NCBI GenBank assembly: GCA_016789405.1
Contig: JAEUPQ010000004.1
Location: 124,001-188,000, forward strand
Source of the DNA: Lysobacteraceae bacterium
GTDB lineage: Bacteria > Pseudomonadota > Gammaproteobacteria > Xanthomonadales > Xanthomonadaceae
Direction: 5' to 3'
Length of the DNA: 64,000 nt
Position 1 is the first letter of the stretch; each line of letters starts with the position of its first letter. This document shows, piece by piece, positions 55,869 to 64,000 of the stretch. A program made the translations under genes and the position numbers. A model generated the notes under the pieces. That model saw only the letters and a list, made by a program, of their open reading frames with translations. It searched no databases and had not been told where the DNA came from.

Positions 55869-57773
55869 TCACGCTGCCGACGATTCGGCCGCGACGCGGG
55901 CGACGAAGTCGGCGACGGTCATATTGCCGAGATCTTCCCCTGCGCGCGAGCGCACCGAAACCACGCCGTTTTCCTTCTCCCGGTCCCCGACCACGAGCAG
56001 GTACGGCACGCGCTGCAGCGTGTGCTCGCGAATCTTATAGCCGATTTTCTCGTTGCGCAAATCGCCCGAGACCCGGAGGCCTTGATTCATAAGGGATTTC
56101 CGGACTTCTTCGACATAGTCGGCCTGGGCGTCCGTGATGTTCATCACGACCGCCTGGATCGGGGCCAGCCAGGCCGGCATCTGCCCGGCGTGGTGCTCGA
56201 TCAGGATACCGATGAAGCGCTCCATGGAGCCGACGATGGCGCGGTGCAGCATGACCGGGTGGCGGCGCTGGCTGTGTTCGTCCACGTATTCGGCGCCCAG
56301 GCGGCCGGGCATCATGAAGTCCACCTGCATGGTACCGAGCTGCCAGGTCCGGCCGATGGCGTCCTTGAGGTGGTACTCGATCTTCGGACCGTAGAAGGCG
56401 CCCTCACCCGGCAGCTCCTCCCATTCCACGCCGGCGGCGCCCAGCGCCGATCGCAGGGCGTTCTCGGCCTTGTCCCAGGTGGCGTCGTCGCCGAGGCGCG
56501 AGTCCGGGCGCAGGGCGATCTTGATCTGGACGTCTTCGAAGCCGAAATGGCCGTAGACCTTCAGCGCCTGCTCGTGGAAGGCCTTCACCTCGGACTCGAT
56601 CTGGTCCTCGGTGCAGAAGATGTGGCCGTCGTCCTGGGTGAAGCCGCGCACGCGGAGGATGCCGTGCAGCGCGCCGGAGGGCTCGTTGCGGTGGCAGGCG
56701 CCGAACTCGCCGTAGCGGATCGGCAGGTCGCGATAGCTGTGCAGGCCCTGGTTGAAGACCTGAACATGGCCCGGGCAGTTCATCGGCTTCAGCGCGTAGG
56801 TGCGCTTCTCCGACTCGGTGAAGAACATGTTGTCCTTGTAATTGTCCCAGTGGCCGGACTTCTGCCACAGGGTCACGTCGAGGATCTGCGGGCAGCGCAC
56901 TTCCTGGTAGCCGCTGTCGCGATAGACCTTGCGCATGTACTGCTCGACGACCTGCCAGATCGCCCAGCCCTTGGGATGCCAGAAGATCAGGCCCGGGCCT
57001 TCTTCCTGGAGGTGGAACAGGTCCTGCGCCTTGGCGATCTTGCGGTGGTCGCGCTTCTCGGCCTCTTCCAGCTGGTGCAGGTAGGCCTTGAGGTCCTTGT
57101 CGTTCAGCCAGGCCGTGCCGTAGATGCGGCTGAGCATCTGGTTGTTCGAATCACCACGCCAGTAGGCGCCGGCGACCTTCATCAGCTTGAACGCGCGCAG
57201 CTTGTCGGTACCGGGCACGTGCGGGCCGCGGCAGAGGTCGGTGAATTCGCCCTGCGTGTAGAGCGACAGGTCTTCGTTCGCCGGGATGCTCTCGATGATC
57301 TCGGCCTTGAAGTGCTCCCCGATTCCCTTGAAGTAGGCAACGGCATCATCGCGCGACTTGACGCTGCGGCTGACCGCGTGCGCTTCCTTCACGATCTTCT
57401 GCATCTCCGCCTCGATCGCCGGCAGGTCCTCCGGCGTGAACGGGCGCTCGTAGGCGAAGTCGTAGTAGAAACCGTTGTCGATCACCGGGCCGATGGTGAC
57501 CTGCGCGCCGGGGAACAGGCGCTGCACGGCCTGGGCCAGCAGGTGGGCGGTGGAGTGGCGCAGGATCTCCAGCGCCTCGGGGGATTTCTCGGTGACGATG
57601 GCCAGCTCGGCATCCTGTTCGATACGGAAGCTGGTGTCGACGAGCTTGCCGTCGACCTTGCCGGCGAGTGCGGCCTTGGCCAGGCCGGCGCCGATGGAGG
57701 CGGCGACATCGCCGACCGTGGGCGCGGATTCGAATTCGCGGCGGCTGCCGTCTGGGAGCGTGATTGCAATCAT
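55869..57773 (-). CDS. thrS: Threonyl-tRNA synthetase
   Basis: A 634-residue class II synthetase. TGS domain (about 1-60), editing domain with [17 protein letters not shown] (near residue 70) and the zinc-bound Cys/His set, class II core with [10 protein letters not shown] (near residue 330) and [30 protein letters not shown] (about 358-388), motif 3 [14 protein letters not shown] (near residue 513), anticodon-binding C-terminus. ATG 57773 gives [10 protein letters not shown]; the ORF upstream would run through the leader terminator. It is preceded by a leader with promoter, short peptide and terminator. Confidence 0.97.
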   Translation of the reverse strand: MIAITLPDGSRREFESAPTVGDVAASIGAGLAKAALAGKVDGKLVDTSFRIEQDAELAIVTEKSPEALEILRHSTAHLLAQAVQRLFPGAQVTIGPVIDNGFYYDFAYERPFTPEDLPAIEAEMQKIVKEAHAVSRSVKSRDDAVAYFKGIGEHFKAEIIESIPANEDLSLYTQGEFTDLCRGPHVPGTDKLRAFKLMKVAGAYWRGDSNNQMLSRIYGTAWLNDKDLKAYLHQLEEAEKRDHRKIAKAQDLFHLQEEGPGLIFWHPKGWAIWQVVEQYMRKVYRDSGYQEVRCPQILDVTLWQKSGHWDNYKDNMFFTESEKRTYALKPMNCPGHVQVFNQGLHSYRDLPIRYGEFGACHRNEPSGALHGILRVRGFTQDDGHIFCTEDQIESEVKAFHEQALKVYGHFGFEDVQIKIALRPDSRLGDDATWDKAENALRSALGAAGVEWEELPGEGAFYGPKIEYHLKDAIGRTWQLGTMQVDFMMPGRLGAEYVDEHSQRRHPVMLHRAIVGSMERFIGILIEHHAGQMPAWLAPIQAVVMNITDAQADYVEEVRKSLMNQGLRVSGDLRNEKIGYKIREHTLQRVPYLLVVGDREKENGVVSVRSRAGEDLGNMTVADFVARVAAESSAA

Positions 57774-57845
57774 GGAGAGAGCTCGTTTCGGTGAGACGTC
57801 GCCGCCGGGGCAGCGGATCGGCGTGTGGCGACGGAATGGAGGCAA

Positions 57846-57869
57846 CAAAAAAGCGCCCCGAAGGCGCTC
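57846..57869 (-). terminator. Attenuator-like terminator in the thrS leader
   Basis: AGCGCC / GGCGCT stem with a 5-base loop followed by six T on the minus strand, 73 bases before thrS. No gene lies between it and the promoter except the 7-codon leader ORF, so it should control read-through into thrS. Confidence 0.7.
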
Positions 57870-57899
57870 TCGCGGTGTCGCGGGCCTCGGGCGGTGTCG

Positions 57900-57923
57900 T
57901 CAGGGATTGCGGGTAGTGCTCAT
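57900..57923 (-). CDS. Candidate thrS leader peptide (MSTTRNP)
   Basis: Seven codons, ATG to TGA, with two adjacent Thr codons (ACT ACC). It lies about 50 bases after the predicted transcription start and 31 before the terminator. The ribosome-binding site is weak (GAG about 10 bases upstream), and an antiterminator pairing could not be worked out by eye. Confidence 0.4.
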   Translation of the reverse strand: MSTTRNP

Positions 57924-57979
57924 GTCGCACGCTCGACGGCCGTTTCCGGGCGTCACCTGAGTCTGTCTGCGGTGCCGGC

Positions 57980-58009
57980 ACCTTAGCGCCGGCGCCGACG
58001 CGATGTCAA
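57980..58009 (-). promoter_or_regulatory. thrS promoter
   Basis: Perfect -35 TTGACA (58004-58009, minus strand) with CTAAGG or TAAGGT 17 or 18 bases downstream as -10. The predicted leader RNA is about 200 bases. Confidence 0.6.
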
Positions 58010-58116
58010 CGAAACACGGGCATTTCAGGGGATCCGGCAGCGGTTTCGACCTCGGTCGCATTCCACCGACCCCGCCGGGGCTCTACACTCGGCGCTCCCC
58101 CCGGGATGGACCCGAG

Positions 58117-59064
58117 ATGTCGCAGAGCATCCACGATTTCCACGACGACCCGCGCAATGCCGCGATCCGGATCTGGATCAACGGCACGCTGAAGCCCAGG
58201 GCGGAGGCCACCGTGTCGGTCTTCGACAGCGGGTTCGTGCTTGGCGACGGCGTCTGGGAAGGCCTGCGGGTGATCGATGGCCATCCAGTCTTCCTCGACG
58301 AGCACCTGGACCGGCTGTACGAGGGTGCCAAGGCGATCGCACTGGACATCGGCCTGGACCGCGCGACGCTGACCCGGGCGCTGTACGACACACTCGCCGC
58401 CAACGACATGCACGACGGCGTGCACATGCGACTGATGGTGTCGCGCGGCGTGAAGCGGACGCCCTACCAGGATCCGCGCGTGACCATCGGCCCGGCGACG
58501 GTCGTGATCATCCCCGAATTCAAGGTCGCCAAGCCCGAAACACTGGCCAGGGGCCTGACGCTGTTCACGGTGCACGTGCGTCGCGGGTTCCCGGATGTGC
58601 AGGACCCGAAGCTCAACAGCCACAGCAAGCTCAACTGCATCACCGCCTGCATCCAGGCGACCGAAGCCGGCGCCGACGAAGCCTTGATGCTCGATCCGCA
58701 CGGTTTCGTCGCGACCTGCAATTCCACGCACTTCTTCATCGTGCGCAAGAGCGAGGTCTGGACCTCGACCGGCGACTACTGCCTCGGCGGCATCACCCGC
58801 GCCAACGTGCTTCGCGCCTGCCACGAGGCCGGCATTCCCTGTTTCGAGAAGAACTTCAGCCTGACCCAGGTCTATTCCGCGGATGAAGCCTTCACGACCG
58901 GCACCTTTGCCGGACTGGCGCCGGTGCGCCGCATCGACGGACGGACGATCGGCAATGATGGCGACGGCGCCCTGCCCGGCCCGATGGTGGCCCGCCTGCA
59001 GGTCCTGTATCGCGAGCTGGTCGCGCGCGACGTGGCGTTCCGCGCTGGCGTGCGCCTCGCATGA
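58117..59064 (+). CDS. Class IV PLP aminotransferase (D-amino-acid / branched-chain aminotransferase-like)
   Basis: A 315-residue PLP enzyme. N-terminal WINGTLKPRAEATVSVFDSGFVLGDGVWEGLR (about 20-52), PLP-lysine motif KLNSHSKLNCITACIQA (Lys near residue 173), then GADEALMLDPHGFVATCNSTHFFIV (the cofactor-phosphate region) and YCLGGITRANVL. The family includes IlvE, Dat and PabC; this one is closest in layout to BCAT-like enzymes of unknown specificity. Its stop overlaps the next ATG (ATGA), pairing it with a sulfotransferase-like protein. Confidence 0.85.
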   Translation: MSQSIHDFHDDPRNAAIRIWINGTLKPRAEATVSVFDSGFVLGDGVWEGLRVIDGHPVFLDEHLDRLYEGAKAIALDIGLDRATLTRALYDTLAANDMHDGVHMRLMVSRGVKRTPYQDPRVTIGPATVVIIPEFKVAKPETLARGLTLFTVHVRRGFPDVQDPKLNSHSKLNCITACIQATEAGADEALMLDPHGFVATCNSTHFFIVRKSEVWTSTGDYCLGGITRANVLRACHEAGIPCFEKNFSLTQVYSADEAFTTGTFAGLAPVRRIDGRTIGNDGDGALPGPMVARLQVLYRELVARDVAFRAGVRLA

Positions 59065-59837
59065 GCGCGCGGACGAACGCCAGGGCATTCGTGCCACCGG
59101 CCCGCGACACGCTGCGCATCGCGATGTGGAGCGGACCGCGGAACATCTCGACCGCGATGATGCGGGCGTGGGAAAACCGCGACGACTGCGCGGTCAGCGA
59201 CGAACCGCTGTACGCGGCCTACCTGGCCGAGACCGGCATCGACCATCCGGGGCGCGAAGAAGTGCTGGCGGCCGGCGACACCGACTGGCGCAGCGTCACC
59301 CGCGATCTGCTCGGCCCGGCCCCGGGCAACAAGCCTGTGTGGTACCAGAAACACATGACCCATCACCTGCTGCCGCAGATGGATCGGCAGTGGATGCTCG
59401 GCCTGCGCAACGTGCTGCTGATTCGCGATCCCGCTGAAGTCGTGGCGTCGTACCTGCGATCGCGCGCCACGATCGCGCCCGAGGATATCGGCCTGCAGCA
59501 GCAAGGCGAGTTGTTCGACTGGTTCTGCGACCAGTTGGGCGAACCGCCGGCGGTGATCGACGCGGGCGATTTCCTGCGCTCGCCGGAGTCTCACCTGCGC
59601 CTGCTCTGCGCGCGCCTGGGCATCGCGTTCACACCGCGCATGCTGTCGTGGCCCGCAGGCCCGCGCGACAGCGACGGCGTGTGGGCGAAACACTGGTACG
59701 ACGTTGTGTGGAATTCGACCGGCTTCGAGCCCTGGCGCCCGCGCGAGGACGTGCTCACCGGCGAGGCGCTGGCGGTCGCGGAAGCATGCAGGCCGGTGTA
59801 CGAGCGCCTGCGCAGCTACCGGATGCGGGTGGCCTGA
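59061..59837 (+). CDS. Sulfotransferase-family protein
   Basis: A 258-residue P-loop protein. RIAMWSGPRNISTAMMRAWENR (about 19-40) is the PAPS 5'-phosphosulfate loop, and LLIRDPAEVVASYLRSR (about 119-135) is the 3'-phosphate-binding region with conserved Arg and Ser. It is translationally coupled to the class IV aminotransferase, and fusions or pairs of these two domains are known, so they may modify the same amino-acid-derived compound (inference). No transmembrane segment. Confidence 0.8.
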   Translation: MSARTNARAFVPPARDTLRIAMWSGPRNISTAMMRAWENRDDCAVSDEPLYAAYLAETGIDHPGREEVLAAGDTDWRSVTRDLLGPAPGNKPVWYQKHMTHHLLPQMDRQWMLGLRNVLLIRDPAEVVASYLRSRATIAPEDIGLQQQGELFDWFCDQLGEPPAVIDAGDFLRSPESHLRLLCARLGIAFTPRMLSWPAGPRDSDGVWAKHWYDVVWNSTGFEPWRPREDVLTGEALAVAEACRPVYERLRSYRMRVA

Positions 59838-59886
59838 GTTCCGTCGGCCGCATGCCGACGCCGATGAAGCGGCGCCGGAACCGCAG

Positions 59887-61149
59887 TCACAATTGCGACT
59901 TGAACGGCAGCACCACGGCTTCGAGGATCTTCTCGCGCAACGGCCGCGCGCGCCACGTCTCTTGGGTGTAGCGCTTGGCAGGCAGGAGATCGCGCTCGAA
60001 CACCTCGGTCATGCGCAGCGCGAACGAGGGATCGTAGATGTTCATGCTCGCCTCATCGTTGAGGCGGAACGAACGCACGTCGAAATTGGTCGATCCGACC
60101 GAGACCATCGCACGGTCCACGATCAGCATCTTGTTGTGCATCATCGTCGGCTGGTACTCGTAGATCTCGATGCCACCGAGCAACAGTTCGCCCCAGTGCG
60201 CCTTGGAGGCGACGCGGACCGTGTCTGAGTCGATGTGCCTGCCCGGCAGCAGCACGCGGACGCGCACGCCACGCCGGCGCGCTTCCAGCAGGGCCTGGAG
60301 GATCAACGTGTCCGGCACGAAATAGGCGGCCTGCAGGTCGATGCTTTCGGCTGACGCCGCGATCGCCATCAGGTACATCAGGTGCATGCTTTCGCTGCCG
60401 CCTGCTGGCGAAGCGACGAACATGTGCGCATCCACGTCGCCCGACGCCGGGATGTCGGGGAAATGGTCGGGACCGTTCAGCACCTTGCCGGTGGACTTGA
60501 TCCAGTTGTCGTTGAACGCTGCCTGGAACTGCGCGACCACCGGCCCCACCACGCGGAAATGCATGTCGCGCCAGTGCTCGGCATCCTGCGCGTGCCCGCT
60601 CCACTGGTCGGCGATGCCCACGCCGCCGGTGAAACCGATCCTGCCGTCGATCACCAGGATCTTGCGGTGGGTGCGGTTGTTGATGCGGCCGAGGTTGTAC
60701 CACTTCAGCGGGCGGTACTTCTCGACCTCGGCACCGGCGTCCTTCATCTGCTGCAGCAAGGCGTCGTCCATCTTCACGCTGCCCAGCCAATCGATCAGCA
60801 CACTGACCTTCACCCCGGCCCGGGCGCGTTCCGACAGGGCGTCGGCGAATTGCCGGCCGACCTCGCCAGACCAGTAGATGTAGGTTTCGAAGGTGATCGA
60901 GCGCTGGCTCGATCGGATCGCGTCGAGCATCGCGGGAAAGATCTCGTCGCCGTTCTGCAGATCGGTCACGTCGTTGCCGGCCATCAGGCCGGGCCCCAGC
61001 ATCACGCCCATCTCGCGGCGGAACTGCGGATCGCGGACGGCATAGATGTGCCCGATCCTGCGTTCGAGCTTCTTTTCTGGCGTGGCGAAGTTCATCGCGA
61101 CCACGATCGCGATGAGCGTCAGTATCGCGGTGATGACGATACTCAGCAT
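59887..61149 (-). CDS. Cardiolipin synthase / phospholipase D-family protein
   Basis: A 420-residue membrane-anchored enzyme. N-terminal segment (about 1-20) is hydrophobic. Two HKD motifs are intact: THRKILVIDGRIGFTGG (near residue 160) and MHNKMLIVDRAMVSVGSTNFD (near residue 338). Two HKD halves joined this way form cardiolipin from two phosphatidylglycerols or from PG and PE. It is convergent with the sulfotransferase-like gene and 63 bases after katE on the same strand. Confidence 0.88.
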   Translation of the reverse strand: MLSIVITAILTLIAIVVAMNFATPEKKLERRIGHIYAVRDPQFRREMGVMLGPGLMAGNDVTDLQNGDEIFPAMLDAIRSSQRSITFETYIYWSGEVGRQFADALSERARAGVKVSVLIDWLGSVKMDDALLQQMKDAGAEVEKYRPLKWYNLGRINNRTHRKILVIDGRIGFTGGVGIADQWSGHAQDAEHWRDMHFRVVGPVVAQFQAAFNDNWIKSTGKVLNGPDHFPDIPASGDVDAHMFVASPAGGSESMHLMYLMAIAASAESIDLQAAYFVPDTLILQALLEARRRGVRVRVLLPGRHIDSDTVRVASKAHWGELLLGGIEIYEYQPTMMHNKMLIVDRAMVSVGSTNFDVRSFRLNDEASMNIYDPSFALRMTEVFERDLLPAKRYTQETWRARPLREKILEAVVLPFKSQL

Positions 61150-61182
61150 GGGGCTGCGACTCCGTACCGGAAACCTGTTCTC

Positions 61183-61205
61183 TCCTCCCCCGCGCGGGGG
61201 GAGGA
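61183..61205. repeat. CG-rich hairpin between katE and the cardiolipin synthase gene
   Basis: TCCTCCCCC / GGGGGAGGA (9-bp stem, loop GCGCG), with no T-run in either direction. Likely a short intergenic palindrome. Confidence 0.45.
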
Positions 61206-61212
61206 CGCCTGC

Positions 61213-63360
61213 TCAGGCGAGCGTGCGCAGCTTGGGCTCGCGCTTCCACTGCCGTGTTTTCGCGAGCGCGATGAACTCCCGCACCTGGTCGGGCGTCACC
61301 ACCCCGGCATCGGGCTTGATGCCGCCGGCCTTGAGGATCGCGCGCGTGCCCTCGCATGCAGCGATGGCCTTGAGGTGCCCGAAGGCATCGCGGAACCAGT
61401 CGACGGCGCAGGCTTCCCTGGCCAGTCGCGCGCCTTCCTCCAGCGTGAGGACGCTCGCCACGGCATCGAAGACGGTGGACGGCGTGCCGGCCAGTTGCCC
61501 GTCGACATCGACGGGACGGCCGTCGGCATCCGACACGGAGAGCCTGGGCGCGACCAGCTTGACCTGCGCGCCCGCTTTCCTGGCCGCCGCTCTCAGGGCG
61601 TCGACGTCCTTCATCGCGGTGCCATCGGACACCAGGATGCCGATGCAGCGGCCCTGCAATGTGTCCTTCATGCGATCGATGATGCGCAGGGCCGGCGACG
61701 GCGCCAGGTCCAGCACGGGCGCGGCCGGCGACGGCGCGGGCGGCAGGCGCTTCATGCCCAGGCCATCGGCCACGCGCGACGCAAGGTCGTCATCGATGTT
61801 GCGCAGGTGGCCGACGATCGCTTCGCGCACGTGCGCGGTCTGCACCTTCGATAGTTCGAAGACCAGCGCGGACGCCATGTGCGCCTGTTCCAGCGCAGCC
61901 TGGCTGCGGAAGAACATGCGTGCCTGGCTGTAGTGGTCGCTGAAGCTGGCCGGACGCAGGCGCCCCTTGCCGCCATCGCCGGGCGTCTCCGCGAAATGGC
62001 GGAAGCCACGCTCGCGGCTCGCACGCGGCGACGCAGGATCGAGGCTGGAGGGCTCGTAGGCGACGCGGCCGCGCGGCACCTCCATCTGCATGTGCCCGTC
62101 GCGCTGGTGGTTGGCGAAGGGGCACTTCGGTGCATTGATCGGGATCTGGTGGAAATTCGGTCCTCCCAGCCTCGACAGTTGCGTATCGAGATACGAATGC
62201 AGCCGTCCCTGCAGCAGCGGATCGTTCGAGACATCGATGCCGGGCACCAGGTTCGCGGGGCAGAACGCGACCTGTTCGGTTTCGGCGAAGATGTTGTCCG
62301 GATTGCGGTCCAGCACCATCCGGCCGATCACCTGCAGCGGTACCAGTTCTTCCGGCACCAGCTTGGTCGGATCGAGATGATCGAACGGGAACGCGGCGGC
62401 GTCTTCTTCGGTGAACAACTGCACGGCCAGCTCCCATTCCGGGAAATCGCCGACATCGATCGCTTCCCACAGGTCGCGTCGATGGAAGTCGTTGTCGGCG
62501 GCCTGCAGCTTCACCGCTTCGTCCCACACTGTCGACTGCAGGCCCAGCTTCGGCCGCCAGTGGAACTTGACGAAGGTGGAGGCGCCCCTCGCATCGATCA
62601 GGCGGAACGAGTGAATGCCGAAGCCTTCGATCATGCGCAGGCTTCTGGGAATGGTGCGGTCGCTCATCGCCCACATCACCATGTGCATGGTTTCGGGCAT
62701 CAGGGACACGAAGTCCCAGAAGGTGTCGTGCGCGCTGCCGGCCTGCGGCCAGCCGCGATCGGGCTCCATCTTCACCGCGTGCACCAGGTCCGGGAATTTC
62801 ATCGCGTCCTGGATGAAGAACACCGGGATGTTGTTGCCGACGAGATCCCAGTTGCCCTCTTCGGTATAGAACTTGACCGCGAAGCCGCGCACGTCGCGCG
62901 GCGTATCGACCGATCCCGCGCCGCCGGCCACGGTGGAGAATCGGCAGAACACCGGCGTGCGCCGGCCTTTCTCGGTGAGGATGCGCGCCGTGGTGTACCT
63001 GTCCAGCGAGCGGGTCAGTTCGAAGTAGCCATGCGCCGCGCTGCCGCGCGCATGCACGATGCGCTCGGGAATCCGTTCGTGGTCGAAATGGGTGATCTTC
63101 TCGCGCAGGATGAAGTCTTCGAGCAGCGTGGGACCGCGCGAGAACGGACGCAGCGAATTCTGGTTGTCGGCCAGCGGAATGCCCTGCGCGGTCGTCATGA
63201 CGGGATGTTCGCCATCCGCCTGCTGCTGCAATTCGCCGCCGTTGCCTTGCTGCCGACCTGCATTGGCGGCACGTTCGTCGCGAGGCGCGATGCTGCGCGT
63301 TCCGGATGGGTTGCGTTGCGCGGTGCGCGACGTGCCCGGCGTTGCCTTCTTGCTGGCCAT
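61213..63360 (-). CDS. katE: Large-subunit monofunctional catalase (HPII type)
   Basis: A 715-residue haem catalase. A Ser/Thr/Gly-rich N-terminal extension (about 1-60) precedes the core: catalytic His in [15 protein letters not shown] (near residue 108), Asn in [20 protein letters not shown] (near residue 180), proximal haem Tyr in [19 protein letters not shown] (near residue 390). The C-terminal 150 residues form the DJ-1/PfpI-like (GATase1) domain of large catalases. AGGAGA precedes ATG 63360. The frame stays open upstream to the window end, but the plus-strand FAD gene occupies that DNA. Confidence 0.95.
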   Translation of the reverse strand: MASKKATPGTSRTAQRNPSGTRSIAPRDERAANAGRQQGNGGELQQQADGEHPVMTTAQGIPLADNQNSLRPFSRGPTLLEDFILREKITHFDHERIPERIVHARGSAAHGYFELTRSLDRYTTARILTEKGRRTPVFCRFSTVAGGAGSVDTPRDVRGFAVKFYTEEGNWDLVGNNIPVFFIQDAMKFPDLVHAVKMEPDRGWPQAGSAHDTFWDFVSLMPETMHMVMWAMSDRTIPRSLRMIEGFGIHSFRLIDARGASTFVKFHWRPKLGLQSTVWDEAVKLQAADNDFHRRDLWEAIDVGDFPEWELAVQLFTEEDAAAFPFDHLDPTKLVPEELVPLQVIGRMVLDRNPDNIFAETEQVAFCPANLVPGIDVSNDPLLQGRLHSYLDTQLSRLGGPNFHQIPINAPKCPFANHQRDGHMQMEVPRGRVAYEPSSLDPASPRASRERGFRHFAETPGDGGKGRLRPASFSDHYSQARMFFRSQAALEQAHMASALVFELSKVQTAHVREAIVGHLRNIDDDLASRVADGLGMKRLPPAPSPAAPVLDLAPSPALRIIDRMKDTLQGRCIGILVSDGTAMKDVDALRAAARKAGAQVKLVAPRLSVSDADGRPVDVDGQLAGTPSTVFDAVASVLTLEEGARLAREACAVDWFRDAFGHLKAIAACEGTRAILKAGGIKPDAGVVTPDQVREFIALAKTRQWKREPKLRTLA

Positions 63361-63597
63361 GCGAGTCTCCTGCGTGGATGGCGCATCATGCAGATTGCGT
63401 GACGCGCGTTGATGTCGTTCGTTTTGCAATTCGCTCCGTGCAAAACGCATGAATTTCGGTCGGAAATCGGGTTTTCTTCGATCGAATGACCGTCTGCATG
63501 CGAATGCAGCGGCATGCATCCGAGAGTGCCGTCCTTCGTGTTGAATTGATAGCGTCCACACCGCAGACTCGATCACCTCCTTTCGGACGAGTTCAGC

Positions 63598-64000
63598 ATG
63601 GACCTCAAGAGCGGGTACCCTTTCTGGGCCGTCAAGAACGGATTGATGCGCGCTTTTCCGCCGCTCACGTCCGACCTTCGCTGCGATGTCGCCGTCGTCG
63701 GCGCGGGCATCACCGGCGCGCTGATCGCGGACGAACTCGTGTCGCATGGCCACGACGTGGTGGTGGTCGACCAGCGCGATGCCGGCTGGGGCAGCACGGC
63801 AGCGAGCACGGCCTTGCTGCAGTACGAGATCGACACGCACATGGTCGACCTGGCCAGTCGCTATGGCGAGCCGCGCGCCGCACTGGCGTATCGCGCATGC
63901 AGCGATGCGATCGACATGCTGGCGGACAAGGCCGCGGGATTGCGTGATGTCGACTTCGGCCGCATGCGCAGCCTGTATTTCGCCAGCCGGCGTTCGCACA
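63598..64000 (+). CDS. FAD-dependent oxidoreductase (DAO family), 3' end cut by the window
   Basis: The first 134 residues of a flavoprotein. The Rossmann dinucleotide motif CDVAVVGAGITGALIADELVSHG (about 29-51) is followed by the acidic end of beta-2 (VVVVDQRD) and GWGSTAASTALLQYEID, which matches glycine oxidase/DadA-type DAO proteins. The ATG at 63598 is divergent from katE by 237 bases. Substrate cannot be told from this part. Confidence 0.85.
   Translation, partial: MDLKSGYPFWAVKNGLMRAFPPLTSDLRCDVAVVGAGITGALIADELVSHGHDVVVVDQRDAGWGSTAASTALLQYEIDTHMVDLASRYGEPRAALAYRACSDAIDMLADKAAGLRDVDFGRMRSLYFASRRSH

Noticed and set aside
61213..63999. A 928-residue catalase ORF
   Set aside because: The extra 213 N-terminal residues have no catalase match, and the DNA codes for the FAD oxidoreductase on the other strand. 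ATG 63360 with AGGAGA is the real start.

Overview
The window is a high-GC chromosomal segment of a gammaproteobacterium, most likely of the Xanthomonadaceae/Lysobacteraceae (Lysobacter- or Luteimonas-like). The evidence is the GC-rich codon use, family-typical gene orders (rpoE-rseA-mucD-lepA-lepB-DUF4845-rnc-era-recO; thrS-infC ... rpmI-rplT-pheS-pheT-ihfA-merR; nagZ-hpt-methylthioinosine phosphorylase), and two proteins with the C-terminal XVIPCD secretion domain of the bacterial-killing Xanthomonadales type IV secretion system (X-T4SS).

Layout. 1-2855: purine salvage and cell-wall recycling on the minus strand, then a CYTH protein. 3125-4162: an orphan XVIPCD protein. 4187-8351: RlmD and a YdbH/YdbL envelope pair. 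8376-9110: a REC-Hpt signalling protein. 9172-18333: the sigma-E, signal peptidase and RNase III housekeeping cluster, with a sigma-E-type promoter in front of rpoE. 18619-32344: mostly plus-strand metabolism (FadB-like, M1 peptidase, DUF6702, lipocalin, LEA-type lipoprotein, acyl-CoA dehydrogenase, HNH protein, pseudo-receiver protein, Dxs, esterase). 32364-38132: a dioxygenase-fold protein, a GumN/TraB protein, and a tight operon of a ribbon-helix-helix protein, two solute-binding proteins (one fused to VWA) and a membrane protein. 38097-39924: gene-poor DNA with a 21-bp tandem array and several palindromic elements.

39925-46367 is a lower-GC island. An XRE regulator and an amino-methyltransferase diverge from a second amino-methyltransferase, a protein with two GHKL ATPase domains, and a receiver-domain protein with an unrecognised C-terminus. 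Adjacent genes overlap by 4 bp. It ends about 380 bp from a tRNA-Pro(GGG). I recognise no named system with this composition. It is the best candidate here for an undescribed (probably anti-phage or epigenetic) module.

46876-57773: the thrS-to-ihfA translation cluster, split between infC and rpmI by a cassette encoding a lipase-XVIPCD effector, an ankyrin lipoprotein (probable immunity protein) and a proline/alanine-rich anchored protein. A perfect terminator hairpin follows infC and a new sigma-70-like promoter precedes rpmI. thrS has a leader with a consensus -35, a short Thr-Thr peptide and an intrinsic terminator, which suggests attenuation. 58117-64000: a class IV aminotransferase plus sulfotransferase-like pair, a phospholipase D-type cardiolipin synthase, a large-subunit catalase and a partial FAD oxidoreductase.
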